This document shows, piece after piece, positions 1 through 8,730 of a stretch of 64,000 nt of DNA. How positions within the stretch are numbered: the stretch's first letter is position 1; the number at the start of each line of letters is the position of its first letter. Both the position numbers and the translations under genes were made by a program. The notes below the pieces were generated by a model. It ran no database searches and was not told the DNA's origin. It saw only the letters and a list, made by a program, of their open reading frames with translations. Source of the stretch: Bacteroidales bacterium (lineage in GTDB: Bacteria; Bacteroidota; Bacteroidia; Bacteroidales; UBA10428); the NCBI GenBank assembly GCA_016929525.1, contig JAFGIP010000009.1, positions 1-64,000 on the forward strand, read 5' to 3'.

Positions 1-119
1 AAAAGAATTCCTCAGACAAAGAAATTATATATTTCTTATAATAAATTGATAATCAAATTAGTTACTGAATTAATACCAATATTTAATTTAAATTCAGCAA
101 CTACTAAAAACAAACAACC

Positions 120-1934
120 GTGAAGCATTTCCGACACATAATCCTGTTTATAACTTTCACGACACTAATAGTTACGAACAACTTCGCACAAGTTGATGCC
201 GATTTTTCTGTTAGTGATTCTGTTGGATGTACACCATCACTAATTGTTGATTTTCAAAATGAAGGATCAACAGGGATCAATTTTGTATATGAATGGTTCT
301 TTGGAGAGCTTGGTACTTCAGAGGAAGAAAATCCGACATTTGAATTTAATGATGCCGGAGTTTATGAAGTGAAACTTATTACCACCGATACCAGCATAAT
401 GGAATCCGATTCAATAACCGGAAATATTGAAGTATTCCAGACCCCCGGAGCAGCGTTTAGTATTGATCCGTTTAACAGTAACCTGTGTGTTAATGGTATT
501 GTAATTTTTAATATTAACTCATTTGCAGCCAAAGACAGTGCATTCTGGAATTTTGGCGATGGAACGACAGTTAGTAACAGAGGATTTCAAACCGTTTATC
601 ATACCTATCCCGAAAATAATGTCTATCCGGTATCTTTATATACATATTATAAAGTATGCAGCGATACATCGTATGGTAATGCAACTATATCAGGACCTGT
701 TGCCGACTTCACCCTAAGTGACGATGAAGGATGTCAGGGAGCTACCATAATGTTTACTCTTGGAGATACTAACGATGTGAACTCATTTTCATGGAACACC
801 GGAGACGGAAATATACTTACCGGTGATTCTGCAGAATATATCTATGATTCAGTTGACATATTTAATCCGTCACTTACTGTTATTGGAGAAAGCGGAACAT
901 GTACAATTGTTGATACGATTGAAATAATTAGAGTTACTGCGGAATTTTCTACAACAGGAGGTCCATTTTGTCCCGGCGATACAGTATACTTCAACAATGA
1001 ATCGGAAAACAATGATAATAATATCTGGGATTTCGGTGGTTTAGGTACCAGTATTGACCCAAATCCATATTATGTATTTCCGGAAGGAACACATACTGTA
1101 AGACTGGATGCTTCGAATACCCTTGGATGCTCTGACTGGATTGAACACAATGTTACCGTGAATAGCAATCCGTCAGTCACAATGGGTATTGATCCATGGA
1201 TATGTCCGGGTGAATCTGTAGTCATTAGCGTAACCGGCGGAGACCATGTTGTCTGGAGCCCGGAAACAGGGCTTGATGATATTAACAGTTTTACCCCGGA
1301 AGCATCACCCGACGAAACTACTGCTTATACTGCAACAGTGACTGATACTGAAACAGGTTGCTCAAATTCAGGAGAATTAACAGTGTATTTGAGAGAAGTC
1401 CCCCGTTCCGACGGAATTATTGTATCTCCTGCCGATACTACAATTTTTATTGGAGATTCAGTTTATATTACAACCTACGATAGTCTTGACAGGGTTTTAA
1501 TATACAGCTGGTCACCTGATATCAGAATAAGCTGTCTTGATTGTCCTAACCCTGCAGTTCAGCCTCTTGAAACACAAACATATATTTTGGAGATAGCTGA
1601 CACCAATATATGCTTTATACCGCAAACATATAATGTTAACATTGAAGTAAACAGAGATTTTGTAATTGGAATTCCCGAAGCCTTCACACCCAATGGTGAT
1701 ATGATCAACGATATAATTATGGTTGATGGCAGAGGTATTAAGCAACTCATTGAATTCAGGGTTTATAACAGAAGCGGAAAAGAACTATTTTATTCCGATA
1801 ATATTGAAGAAGGCTGGGACGGATACCACGAAGGGAAACTTCAGGCTATTGGAACCTATGCATATCTTATTAAAGCTGAAATGTGGAATGATCAGATAGT
1901 TACACAGCAGGGTACATTCAATTTGATCAGGTAA
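120..1934 (+). CDS. PKD-like repeat protein with T9SS type B C-terminal sorting domain
   Basis: Secreted surface or adhesin-like protein of 604 residues. An N-terminal signal peptide (hydrophobic stretch, residues about 6-23, ending FAQ) is followed by several PKD-like beta domains with WxFGD/G-type cores (WFFGELG, WNFGDGT, WNTGDG, WDFGGLG). The last ~90 residues match the gliding-motility/T9SS type B C-terminal domain: FTPNGDMIND, YNRSGKELF, WDGYHEG, GTYAY and a terminal LIR. The usual Gly in FTPNGDGxND is Met here. The reading frame opens with GTG at 120. Family knowledge says the C-terminal domain directs export by the type IX system and surface attachment. The ligand cannot be told from sequence. 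Confidence 0.85.
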   Translation: MKHFRHIILFITFTTLIVTNNFAQVDADFSVSDSVGCTPSLIVDFQNEGSTGINFVYEWFFGELGTSEEENPTFEFNDAGVYEVKLITTDTSIMESDSITGNIEVFQTPGAAFSIDPFNSNLCVNGIVIFNINSFAAKDSAFWNFGDGTTVSNRGFQTVYHTYPENNVYPVSLYTYYKVCSDTSYGNATISGPVADFTLSDDEGCQGATIMFTLGDTNDVNSFSWNTGDGNILTGDSAEYIYDSVDIFNPSLTVIGESGTCTIVDTIEIIRVTAEFSTTGGPFCPGDTVYFNNESENNDNNIWDFGGLGTSIDPNPYYVFPEGTHTVRLDASNTLGCSDWIEHNVTVNSNPSVTMGIDPWICPGESVVISVTGGDHVVWSPETGLDDINSFTPEASPDETTAYTATVTDTETGCSNSGELTVYLREVPRSDGIIVSPADTTIFIGDSVYITTYDSLDRVLIYSWSPDIRISCLDCPNPAVQPLETQTYILEIADTNICFIPQTYNVNIEVNRDFVIGIPEAFTPNGDMINDIIMVDGRGIKQLIEFRVYNRSGKELFYSDNIEEGWDGYHEGKLQAIGTYAYLIKAEMWNDQIVTQQGTFNLIR

Positions 1935-2179
1935 TAAAATGCTAATGTATTAATGAGAATACCAAGGCAGGATTAATATATTTTAATCTGATTTTAACAT
2001 TCCCTGAAAGAATTTTTAACGTACAAACTGAAACCGCTATAGCGTGTTACCGTATTTTTAATAACTAATATGCAACCTGCAATTAATTTGATTGTCTTAA
2101 TTATAAACTATAAAAGTTTGGTTAATCATATAATCAGGATAAATGGAAGGTATTCATCTTCGAATGAACTAAAACCAGT

Positions 2180-2653
2180 ATGAATATGAAAAAAATACTA
2201 TTAATAATTGTTATGGTTCTTTTGGCTTTAAGCTGTAAAAAGGAAGACCTGATCATTAATTTACCTGCGATGTCTGCTACAATTAACGAGTCAGAATGGA
2301 CTACAATAAGCAGGGTAACAAGACTTGAAGGAGACAAATTTGTTATAGCAGGAACTTCTGTAGACGGAGAAGTTCTTACTGTTACCATTTTCGGAACAAC
2401 CACCGGAATTTACGAACTTAGTCTTACATCGGCTACATGTGCAGCAGTATATACAGAATCGGCAAGTAATCCATCGCTGGAAGATACTTATATTTCAGTA
2501 ACGGGTGAAGTAAATCTGAACGAAGTAAATACATCATCAAAAAAGATTTCAGGTACCTTCAGTTTTACTCTTTTAAGAAATCTAACCGAAACCATGGAAA
2601 TCACAAATGGTATATTTAACAATTTAACATACACGGTCCACGACGAGGATTAA
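2180..2653 (+). CDS. small lipoprotein, DUF6252-like
   Basis: 157-residue lipoprotein. The signal sequence MNMKKILLIIVMVLLALSC ends in a lipobox (LALSC), so the mature protein would start at the Cys and be membrane anchored. The mature part (MSATINESEWTT...) has the short beta-rich pattern of the DUF6252 family, in which a conserved N/G-x-x-W strand opens the domain. A second Met at codon 3 is an equally good start. It stands alone on the plus strand, followed by a convergent glycosyltransferase gene only 3 bases from its stop. Function unknown. Confidence 0.7.
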   Translation: MNMKKILLIIVMVLLALSCKKEDLIINLPAMSATINESEWTTISRVTRLEGDKFVIAGTSVDGEVLTVTIFGTTTGIYELSLTSATCAAVYTESASNPSLEDTYISVTGEVNLNEVNTSSKKISGTFSFTLLRNLTETMEITNGIFNNLTYTVHDED

Positions 2654-2656
2654 GAA

Positions 2657-3607
2657 TTATCTCTTTAATAATTCATAGTTTCTGAAACCACCAATCATCC
2701 CCCCCCTTAATACCTTCTGCTCAAGAAATGTGACAATTCTGTATTTCAGTTTCTCATGCTTAAAACGTGGTCTTGAATCAGGTATCGGCCCTCCCGTTCT
2801 GAGGCTGTCTGACCAGTTGAAAAGACCTATCCATTCTTTCATAGCAGCCGGGTGGTCTCCGTTGAATTTCATAGCCAGGCGCAGCGGGCCATAGTCAAAT
2901 TCATCTTTTTCGTTTTTATAAATTTCTTCGACCCTCTCCGCTCCTTTATGTATTGTATCCAAAGCCTTTTTTTTGTTTTGCATGTATGACGGAGGTCTTA
3001 CCCATCCGTAATGATAAATGTATGCATCTGCCATGGCAACCTTTAGCTTATACGTACCTTTCTGCTGTCGATAATTTACATAATTAAAACCCGGTATTCT
3101 TCGAAATGACTGTGCTGATTCCCAGGAATGGATATCCGGGTCATTTCTGACAATTCTTATTTCTTTCGGGTACCAGCCATGTGCAACATGATAATGATCA
3201 TAATCACCCCAGAAATGCACATATTTAAATAACAGACCTTCTGTTTGTTTATCATCTAAAAGCTGTTCACACCTGTTCTTTATAGTGTTCAGGTATTTTT
3301 CATGAACAACTTCATCAGCCTGGAGATAAAAGAGCCAGTCACCTGAACATGCTTCCCTTGCAATGTCTGTCTGATGGGCATTCTCGGTACCATTAGGATA
3401 TTTCTTAAGGTCCCACTTAGTATCAATTATTCGTACTTTTTCAGATCCGATACTTTCTATTTCTTTTCGTGTACTGTCATCTTCATCACAGTCGCCAACG
3501 GCAACAACAAATTCGTCTACAATTGGCAGTATTGACATTATTGAAGCTTTTATCGGATAATAAAGCTTTGTTGCATTTTTGACCATTGAAAAACCACTAA
3601 TCTTCAT
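2657..3607 (-). CDS. glycosyltransferase family 2 protein
   Basis: 316 residues with a GT-A fold start: MKISGFSMVKNATKLYYPI, then a VDEFVVAVGDCDEDDS strand-loop that binds the nucleotide, and a QADEVVH segment at the DxD position. No membrane segment is seen, so it is a cytosolic or membrane-peripheral transferase, probably for a surface glycan. It sits downstream of an asparagine-synthase-like gene on the same strand with a 90-base gap, a pairing often found in surface polysaccharide gene sets. Donor and acceptor cannot be inferred. Confidence 0.75.
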   Translation of the reverse strand: MKISGFSMVKNATKLYYPIKASIMSILPIVDEFVVAVGDCDEDDSTRKEIESIGSEKVRIIDTKWDLKKYPNGTENAHQTDIAREACSGDWLFYLQADEVVHEKYLNTIKNRCEQLLDDKQTEGLLFKYVHFWGDYDHYHVAHGWYPKEIRIVRNDPDIHSWESAQSFRRIPGFNYVNYRQQKGTYKLKVAMADAYIYHYGWVRPPSYMQNKKKALDTIHKGAERVEEIYKNEKDEFDYGPLRLAMKFNGDHPAAMKEWIGLFNWSDSLRTGGPIPDSRPRFKHEKLKYRIVTFLEQKVLRGGMIGGFRNYELLKR

Positions 3608-3696
3608 CCCTTTAATATTTATTCTTTATTATTAGTTGGATGCAATAATACTTAAATAACACGAAATGAAAAATTGTAATAATAATCAGGTATGGA

Positions 3697-5337
3697 TTAA
3701 TGAATTAAATCTTCTATTCCCTTATTCAGATAGAATTCTTCAAATTTATCATCATAGTCACCGATTAAAAAAAGCGCATCGAATATATACAGATATATAG
3801 TCTGAAGTACAACAAGATGATAATCTTCCGGTTTATTCAATATCTGTTTTATCTGAGCTTTACTTAAAACCTGTTTAATCATTTGTGAATTAAAGATCTT
3901 CGATAACATCACCTTATCAAAGCTGAACAGATTTTTTGTATCGACCACATTTCGACTTTTTGATAAATGCTGCACTATTTCCAGCGGCAAAATCTCCTTT
4001 ACCTTTTCTATATAAAACTTTTTTTTGTAATTCAGAAATCCAAGTCTTCGCGATAAATGTTTGGTTTTAAGATTTATATAAGGATATATACTCTGAACAC
4101 CATGGTAATTCAGTATTATACCATGCATCTTTATCAACATTTCAATATCCGGATCAAACTGCAGGTGTCTGACAGTTTTTTTCATCCTTTTCCTGAGTAT
4201 CCTTTCCTTTGTACAATGTCGCCTTACGATATACTCAAGCAAATATCTGAAATCAGGGTAATCTCTTATAATTTTCCTGAAACCCTGTGACGGGAAAAGA
4301 ATCTGGTCACCACTGGCCCCCAGTATTACCGATGTAATGTTTTCATTCTTTAGCAGTTTTGATAATTCATATCTTAAGAAAAATCCTTCCTGAAAGATAT
4401 ATCCTTCATAAATCCAGGCCAGATTAACCAATTGATCCAAGTTATTATGTACTTCAGCAGTAAGACTTCTGATGTTATCATAACTTTTTTGTATCTCCTT
4501 TGTATAAGGCACTTCATTGACCTCACCTCCACCGTTTATTGTTACAGCATTTATTGTATTCTTTGTTAGTTCATTTGTAAAGAATAAAAGCAGATTTGTA
4601 TCCCAACCTTTGGTATGGGTAACTGCGAAATGTTGTTCATCAATATTTTTAAAAGTATTCTTGAAATTTTCTTTCAACGAACCCATCAGGTTGTTTTTGG
4701 CGAAATCAAGTGAAATCTTTTTCCAGACCGGTTTTATTTTCCTTGTGATGCACTTCCTTCTTTTAACGTCGATAACCAGGTAAGTCCCCGGAATAATTTT
4801 ATATACATTTCTTACTAAAGTATTTTTATCGGGCACCAGATAATAGAAATGAAGAAAATTTTTTGCTGCAGTACTATTCAGTTCTCTTTTATTTATCAGT
4901 TTCAATATCGGACGAAGACTTGTACTAAAATTAAATTCATCATCAGTGGAATAATAATATAGTGGAAGACTGTTGCCATGAAGCGGCTGGTACAAGTACC
5001 CAATATCATTATCGCCATCAAAAAGAAAAATTATAAAAATGCCATCCAGCTCAGAAAAAACAGAACTACCATTTTTTATATATAATTCTGATATGGTATC
5101 ACCAATATTTTTCGAATGAACTGAGTACATTGTGCATACTTCTTCAAGATTATTGAAATAACCCAGCATACAGCAAATTATATTGTTTTTTATCGAATAA
5201 TATTGTTCTTCAGTTGGTATCTCTATTTTATTAACGGATAGTGTTAGTTTAGTATTACTGAAATTATTCTTATCGTTCTTTAATGATTTACCCGTATTAT
5301 TCCAGTAAACAGAACCGAAAAGAAAGTTTTTTTTCAT
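3697..5337 (-). CDS. asparagine synthase-like protein with degenerate active sites
   Basis: 546 residues laid out like asparagine synthetase B: an N-terminal Ntn-amidotransferase-like region (ELDGIFIIFLFDG, then LHGNSLPLYYY) and a C-terminal synthetase-like region. Two key sites are altered. No Cys follows the initiator Met (MKKNFLFGSVYW), so glutamine hydrolysis is not expected. The PP-loop SGGxDS is replaced by HTKGWDTNLL, and the later Asp-rich ATP loop reads VILGASGDQIL. It probably does not make asparagine. Related degenerate AsnB proteins occur in polysaccharide and peptide-modification loci. A glycosyltransferase lies downstream on the same strand. Confidence 0.65.
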   Translation of the reverse strand: MKKNFLFGSVYWNNTGKSLKNDKNNFSNTKLTLSVNKIEIPTEEQYYSIKNNIICCMLGYFNNLEEVCTMYSVHSKNIGDTISELYIKNGSSVFSELDGIFIIFLFDGDNDIGYLYQPLHGNSLPLYYYSTDDEFNFSTSLRPILKLINKRELNSTAAKNFLHFYYLVPDKNTLVRNVYKIIPGTYLVIDVKRRKCITRKIKPVWKKISLDFAKNNLMGSLKENFKNTFKNIDEQHFAVTHTKGWDTNLLLFFTNELTKNTINAVTINGGGEVNEVPYTKEIQKSYDNIRSLTAEVHNNLDQLVNLAWIYEGYIFQEGFFLRYELSKLLKNENITSVILGASGDQILFPSQGFRKIIRDYPDFRYLLEYIVRRHCTKERILRKRMKKTVRHLQFDPDIEMLIKMHGIILNYHGVQSIYPYINLKTKHLSRRLGFLNYKKKFYIEKVKEILPLEIVQHLSKSRNVVDTKNLFSFDKVMLSKIFNSQMIKQVLSKAQIKQILNKPEDYHLVVLQTIYLYIFDALFLIGDYDDKFEEFYLNKGIEDLIH

Positions 5338-5578
5338 TGCGCAGAAGATTTAAATAACGATTTAAAATTTTAGGTAATTAAATATACTTATTAATGTTTA
5401 ACGACCTACCAAAACCCTCTATTTTAATCAGTAACGGACAAAATATCTGTTGTTATTATATTTTTTTCCATACAATTTTCTAATTTTCTGTCAGCCAATT
5501 AAACATTTCGTAATTAGACTGGTTTGTACATGAGTAAGTTATAAAATGGCTTAATACTGAAAAATCAATAACCACAAT

Positions 5579-6595
5579 ATGAGATACTTAAAATTTATAT
5601 CAGCAGTTTTAATCAGTTTTATTCTGTATAACTGTAACCCGGAAAAAGACAAAAACTTTATTATGACCGTCAAGGGCCCGATAACCGCTAAAGATATGGG
5701 TATATCACTGATCCACGAACACGTTATGGTTGATTTTATCGGGGCTGACAGTACCGGTAAACACCGTTGGAACAATAATGAAGTATTCGAAGTGGTACTG
5801 CCCTACCTTAAAGAATTTGTTGAAGCTGGTGGTAAAACTCTGATTGAATGTACACCTTCATACCTGGGTAAAGACCCGGAACTGCTCAAATCTCTTTCCG
5901 ATGCATCCGGATTAAACATAGTTACTAATACAGGATATTATGGGGCTTTTGATAATAAATACCTGCCTCCGCATGCGTTTACCGAAACTGCAGAAGAGCT
6001 TGCCCAACGCTGGATCAGCGAATGGGAAAATGGAATTGAAGGAACCGGTATTAAACCAGGCTTTATAAAAATTAGCGTCGATCCCGGTAATTTATCTGAT
6101 CTGCATAAAAAGATTGTCGTTGCCGCGGCAAAAACACATTTAGCAACAGGGTTAACCATTGCTTCACATACCGGACCGGCAGTTCCTGCATTAGAGCAGC
6201 TAGACGTTCTGAAGAAACAAGGAGTTTCTCCAGATGCATTTATTTGGGTTCATGCACAGGCTGAAAAAGACCTGTCGAAACATATTGAAGCTGCAAAACA
6301 AGGTGCATGGATTAGCCTGGATGGTGTCAGTGATAACAATATTGAAAACTATATAAAAATGATCTCGAATTTACGTGATCATGATTTATTGAACAGAACT
6401 TTAATTTCTCATGATGCAGGATGGTATACTGTAGGAGAAGAAGGAGGTGGTGATTTCCGTGGTTATAATACAATATATAAGAAACTGGTTCCTGCATTAT
6501 TAGAAAATGGCTTTAATGAAACAGACATTGCCACCCTGCTTGTGAAAAACCCGGCAGAAGCGTTTTCTGTTAAACTACGCCCTTTAAATAAATGA
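5579..6595 (+). CDS. phosphotriesterase-family metal hydrolase, lipoprotein
   Basis: 338 residues. An N-terminal lipoprotein-type signal (FILYNC, Cys at residue 19) suggests an envelope location. The rest is a TIM-barrel amidohydrolase of the phosphotriesterase/PHP group. Metal ligands are visible in order: HEH (LIHEHVMVDF), a carboxylated-Lys candidate in GFIKISVDPG, His in IASHTGP, His in FIWVHAQA and Asp in LISHDAGW. Family members include lactonases and sugar-lactone hydrolases as well as phosphotriesterases, so the substrate is open. It is monocistronic and convergent with the PD40 gene. Confidence 0.8.
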   Translation: MRYLKFISAVLISFILYNCNPEKDKNFIMTVKGPITAKDMGISLIHEHVMVDFIGADSTGKHRWNNNEVFEVVLPYLKEFVEAGGKTLIECTPSYLGKDPELLKSLSDASGLNIVTNTGYYGAFDNKYLPPHAFTETAEELAQRWISEWENGIEGTGIKPGFIKISVDPGNLSDLHKKIVVAAAKTHLATGLTIASHTGPAVPALEQLDVLKKQGVSPDAFIWVHAQAEKDLSKHIEAAKQGAWISLDGVSDNNIENYIKMISNLRDHDLLNRTLISHDAGWYTVGEEGGGDFRGYNTIYKKLVPALLENGFNETDIATLLVKNPAEAFSVKLRPLNK

Positions 6596-6635
6596 GGATC
6601 GAGCGATAAGACTACTTTTGGTTAGTTTTCAGAAT

Positions 6636-8384
6636 TTACTGGTTCACGCGGTTTTGTAATACAGAATCTGCTTCAGTTACTAACTTCCTGTATTTTTCAG
6701 CATTTTTAAAGTCTCCGAAATTTGTATATATATAAGATATTTCCTGAAATTCCTGTGGAAGAAATACTTGCCCCTGAGCAAGATATACATCTAACAATTT
6801 TTTTGCCTTATCCTTATCCTTAGTAAGTATCGCATCTCTTATGTGCAGTAGATTTACATAATCATAATTCATTATCATATCAAGCCCGGGGTCGCGATTG
6901 ATAAATTCGGGATAGTTAACAGCTCTCAGTCCGGTTTTTGAATTTTCCAGTAATACAGGTATTGAGCTTTCACCCTTTTCGTTAATATGAGTAAGGAACA
7001 TATCGGTATAAATGCTCATACTTTTTGATGAATATACCAACCATTTGCTGTTCGGAGACCAAGCATGCCAGGAATTCATGTTTTTAAAGTTGCATTTCAA
7101 TTTTTGGCTTTTACCACCTTTGGCCGGAATAATATGTAACCTGCTATCAGCCTGTAACATCATAAATTTCTCCGACTGACAATAGACTAACCATTTCCCA
7201 TCCGGACTAACAGCAGGAAAATAATTACTCATACCATTATTCGATGCTCCTTCAAGCGGTTTTGCTTTCCCTCCTCTGCCATCATTAAAGGGGATGATAT
7301 ATAAATCATATTTTAACTCTCGTTTTCCTGTAAGAAACTCTTTTATCAACTCTTCATCAGCTAATGTTGAAGAGTCCCATTCTCCAGTACCATCAAAAGG
7401 TACTGCTTTCGCCCTGGCAAATACCAGGTATTTATCATCAGGATACCACATTGCATTTGTCTGAACATAATTTATGTCGTTGGCACCCTCAAGTTCCCAT
7501 AGTATGCCGGTTTGTCGATCGTATATTGCCAATATCCCGTTAATTGGAAAGAATAATTGTGAGTATTCTCTATCCTTATAATCATCAAATTTTTCTGATA
7601 CAACCCTGTCTTTTAATGTTGTTACCACATATCGTCCATCAGAAGAGATTTTCGAAAATAAACCAAAAGTACTTTGCCCCTGAAGCTTTGTCCAAGAAAT
7701 ATAATTATCCTTATTAAAATACATCTGAGTATCGATATCGGCAATAAAAAATCCACCTTTGTCCCTTGTTGAGGCATCGAAATCAACTGCCAAACTTTTT
7801 CCATCAAGCGATGCCGAATGGCAGTTACCGCATACCCTGAAATTGCTTAACCCGTCTCTTACCGGATTTTCTGATCCGACATTATATAAAGAATAACTCG
7901 TTAATTCAATATTTTTTTCAGCAAATGTGAATGGTAATGGTATTTGACGGTATAAAACCGGAGCATCGACACTATACTTGGATATTCGTATCGATATCTT
8001 TGCTTTTTGTTTTAATATATTTCTTCCTTGATCCTTATCACGGAAAACCGTTACCTGAACGGGTAAGTTGTATGATAAACTTTTAATACTGTCCCAGGCT
8101 TCAATTTCCGGTTTCCATACAAAGCCTTCGGTAGAATAACTAATCTTCTTACTATTCTTCAATTTAAATGTTATACAATACATCATTGAAGTGTCTCCTT
8201 CTGAATCAATCCACTTAAACGAAGGAGGAGCAAATTCACTAGGAAAGACTGCTTCATTTAATGGATACCTAAACTTAATATCATTATTTGCAAGTGAAAT
8301 AAAATACAAGTAAACAATGAAGACCGCAGCAATTGAAGAAACAATAATGACTAATGTAATTTTCTTATTCAGGAACTTTAACAT
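6636..8384 (-). CDS. membrane-anchored PD40 beta-propeller protein with a CXXCH motif
   Basis: 582 residues with one N-terminal membrane segment (about residues 9-30). A CGNCH motif at residues 185-189 fits a single covalent c-type heme. After it come TolB/PD40-like propeller blades (ISSDGRYVV, WYPDDKYLVFA, VSPDGKWLVY, WSPNSKWLVYSS). The C-terminal ~80 residues look helical and TPR-like (EISYIYTNFGDFKNAEKYRKL). Proteins of this layout occur in Bacteroidota beside redox or secretion functions, but no assigned role is recalled. A TATCTTTG -7 box lies about 45 bases upstream of the start. Confidence 0.65.
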   Translation of the reverse strand: MLKFLNKKITLVIIVSSIAAVFIVYLYFISLANNDIKFRYPLNEAVFPSEFAPPSFKWIDSEGDTSMMYCITFKLKNSKKISYSTEGFVWKPEIEAWDSIKSLSYNLPVQVTVFRDKDQGRNILKQKAKISIRISKYSVDAPVLYRQIPLPFTFAEKNIELTSYSLYNVGSENPVRDGLSNFRVCGNCHSASLDGKSLAVDFDASTRDKGGFFIADIDTQMYFNKDNYISWTKLQGQSTFGLFSKISSDGRYVVTTLKDRVVSEKFDDYKDREYSQLFFPINGILAIYDRQTGILWELEGANDINYVQTNAMWYPDDKYLVFARAKAVPFDGTGEWDSSTLADEELIKEFLTGKRELKYDLYIIPFNDGRGGKAKPLEGASNNGMSNYFPAVSPDGKWLVYCQSEKFMMLQADSRLHIIPAKGGKSQKLKCNFKNMNSWHAWSPNSKWLVYSSKSMSIYTDMFLTHINEKGESSIPVLLENSKTGLRAVNYPEFINRDPGLDMIMNYDYVNLLHIRDAILTKDKDKAKKLLDVYLAQGQVFLPQEFQEISYIYTNFGDFKNAEKYRKLVTEADSVLQNRVNQ

Positions 8385-8426
8385 TGCGATTAATTAAACA
8401 ACGCTTTTTGAAAACTTTGACAGAAC

Positions 8427-8434
8427 CAAAGATA
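8427..8434 (-). promoter_or_regulatory. candidate -7 box TATCTTTG of the PD40/CXXCH gene
   Basis: Reads TATCTTTG on the minus strand, matching the Bacteroidota TAnnTTTG consensus, 43 bases upstream of the start codon. No convincing -33 TTTG was found at the expected spacing. Confidence 0.4.
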
Positions 8435-8661
8435 ACAAAGCAATTTAATTGACTCTTGTATTAGATTTTATAAATCTAACCAATAATTGCTAAGTTCGAT
8501 AATTTAAATTACTCTACTGTTCTAATTCTAACCACAAATTCATAATTCCCCGAAAAAAGTTTGAACTGATCGTGCGGTATAAAAGGTGCATTTTTAGGAA
8601 AAGGGATTTTCTTATATTTCTACAGTTTATTGACTTTATTAAAGTAATATAAAAATTAAAA

Positions 8662-8687
8662 TGCTGCAATCTGTTACGACTGCAGCA
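8662..8687 (-). terminator. Rho-independent terminator of the GH30 gene
   Basis: Perfect 7-base inverted repeat TGCTGCA / TGCAGCA with a 12-base loop, 43 bases downstream of the GH30 stop codon. On the minus strand it is followed by a T-rich run (TTTTAATTTTTATATT). Confidence 0.6.
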
Positions 8688-8730
8688 CTCTAAAACAAAG
8701 AACTAATCAACTTAAATTATAAAGTGATCC

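Larger units (their letters stand above)
8385..8730. other. gene-free stretch between two minus-strand genes
   Basis: 346 AT-rich bases. The right part (8662-8687) holds the hairpin terminator of the GH30 gene. The left part holds the promoter candidate of the PD40 gene. No supported open frame was seen. Confidence 0.7.

Noticed and set aside
3697..5337. Lasso-peptide cyclase role for the AsnB-like gene
   Set aside because: No precursor, no B1/B2 leader-binding or protease gene nearby, and the ATP-binding PP-loop is degenerate.
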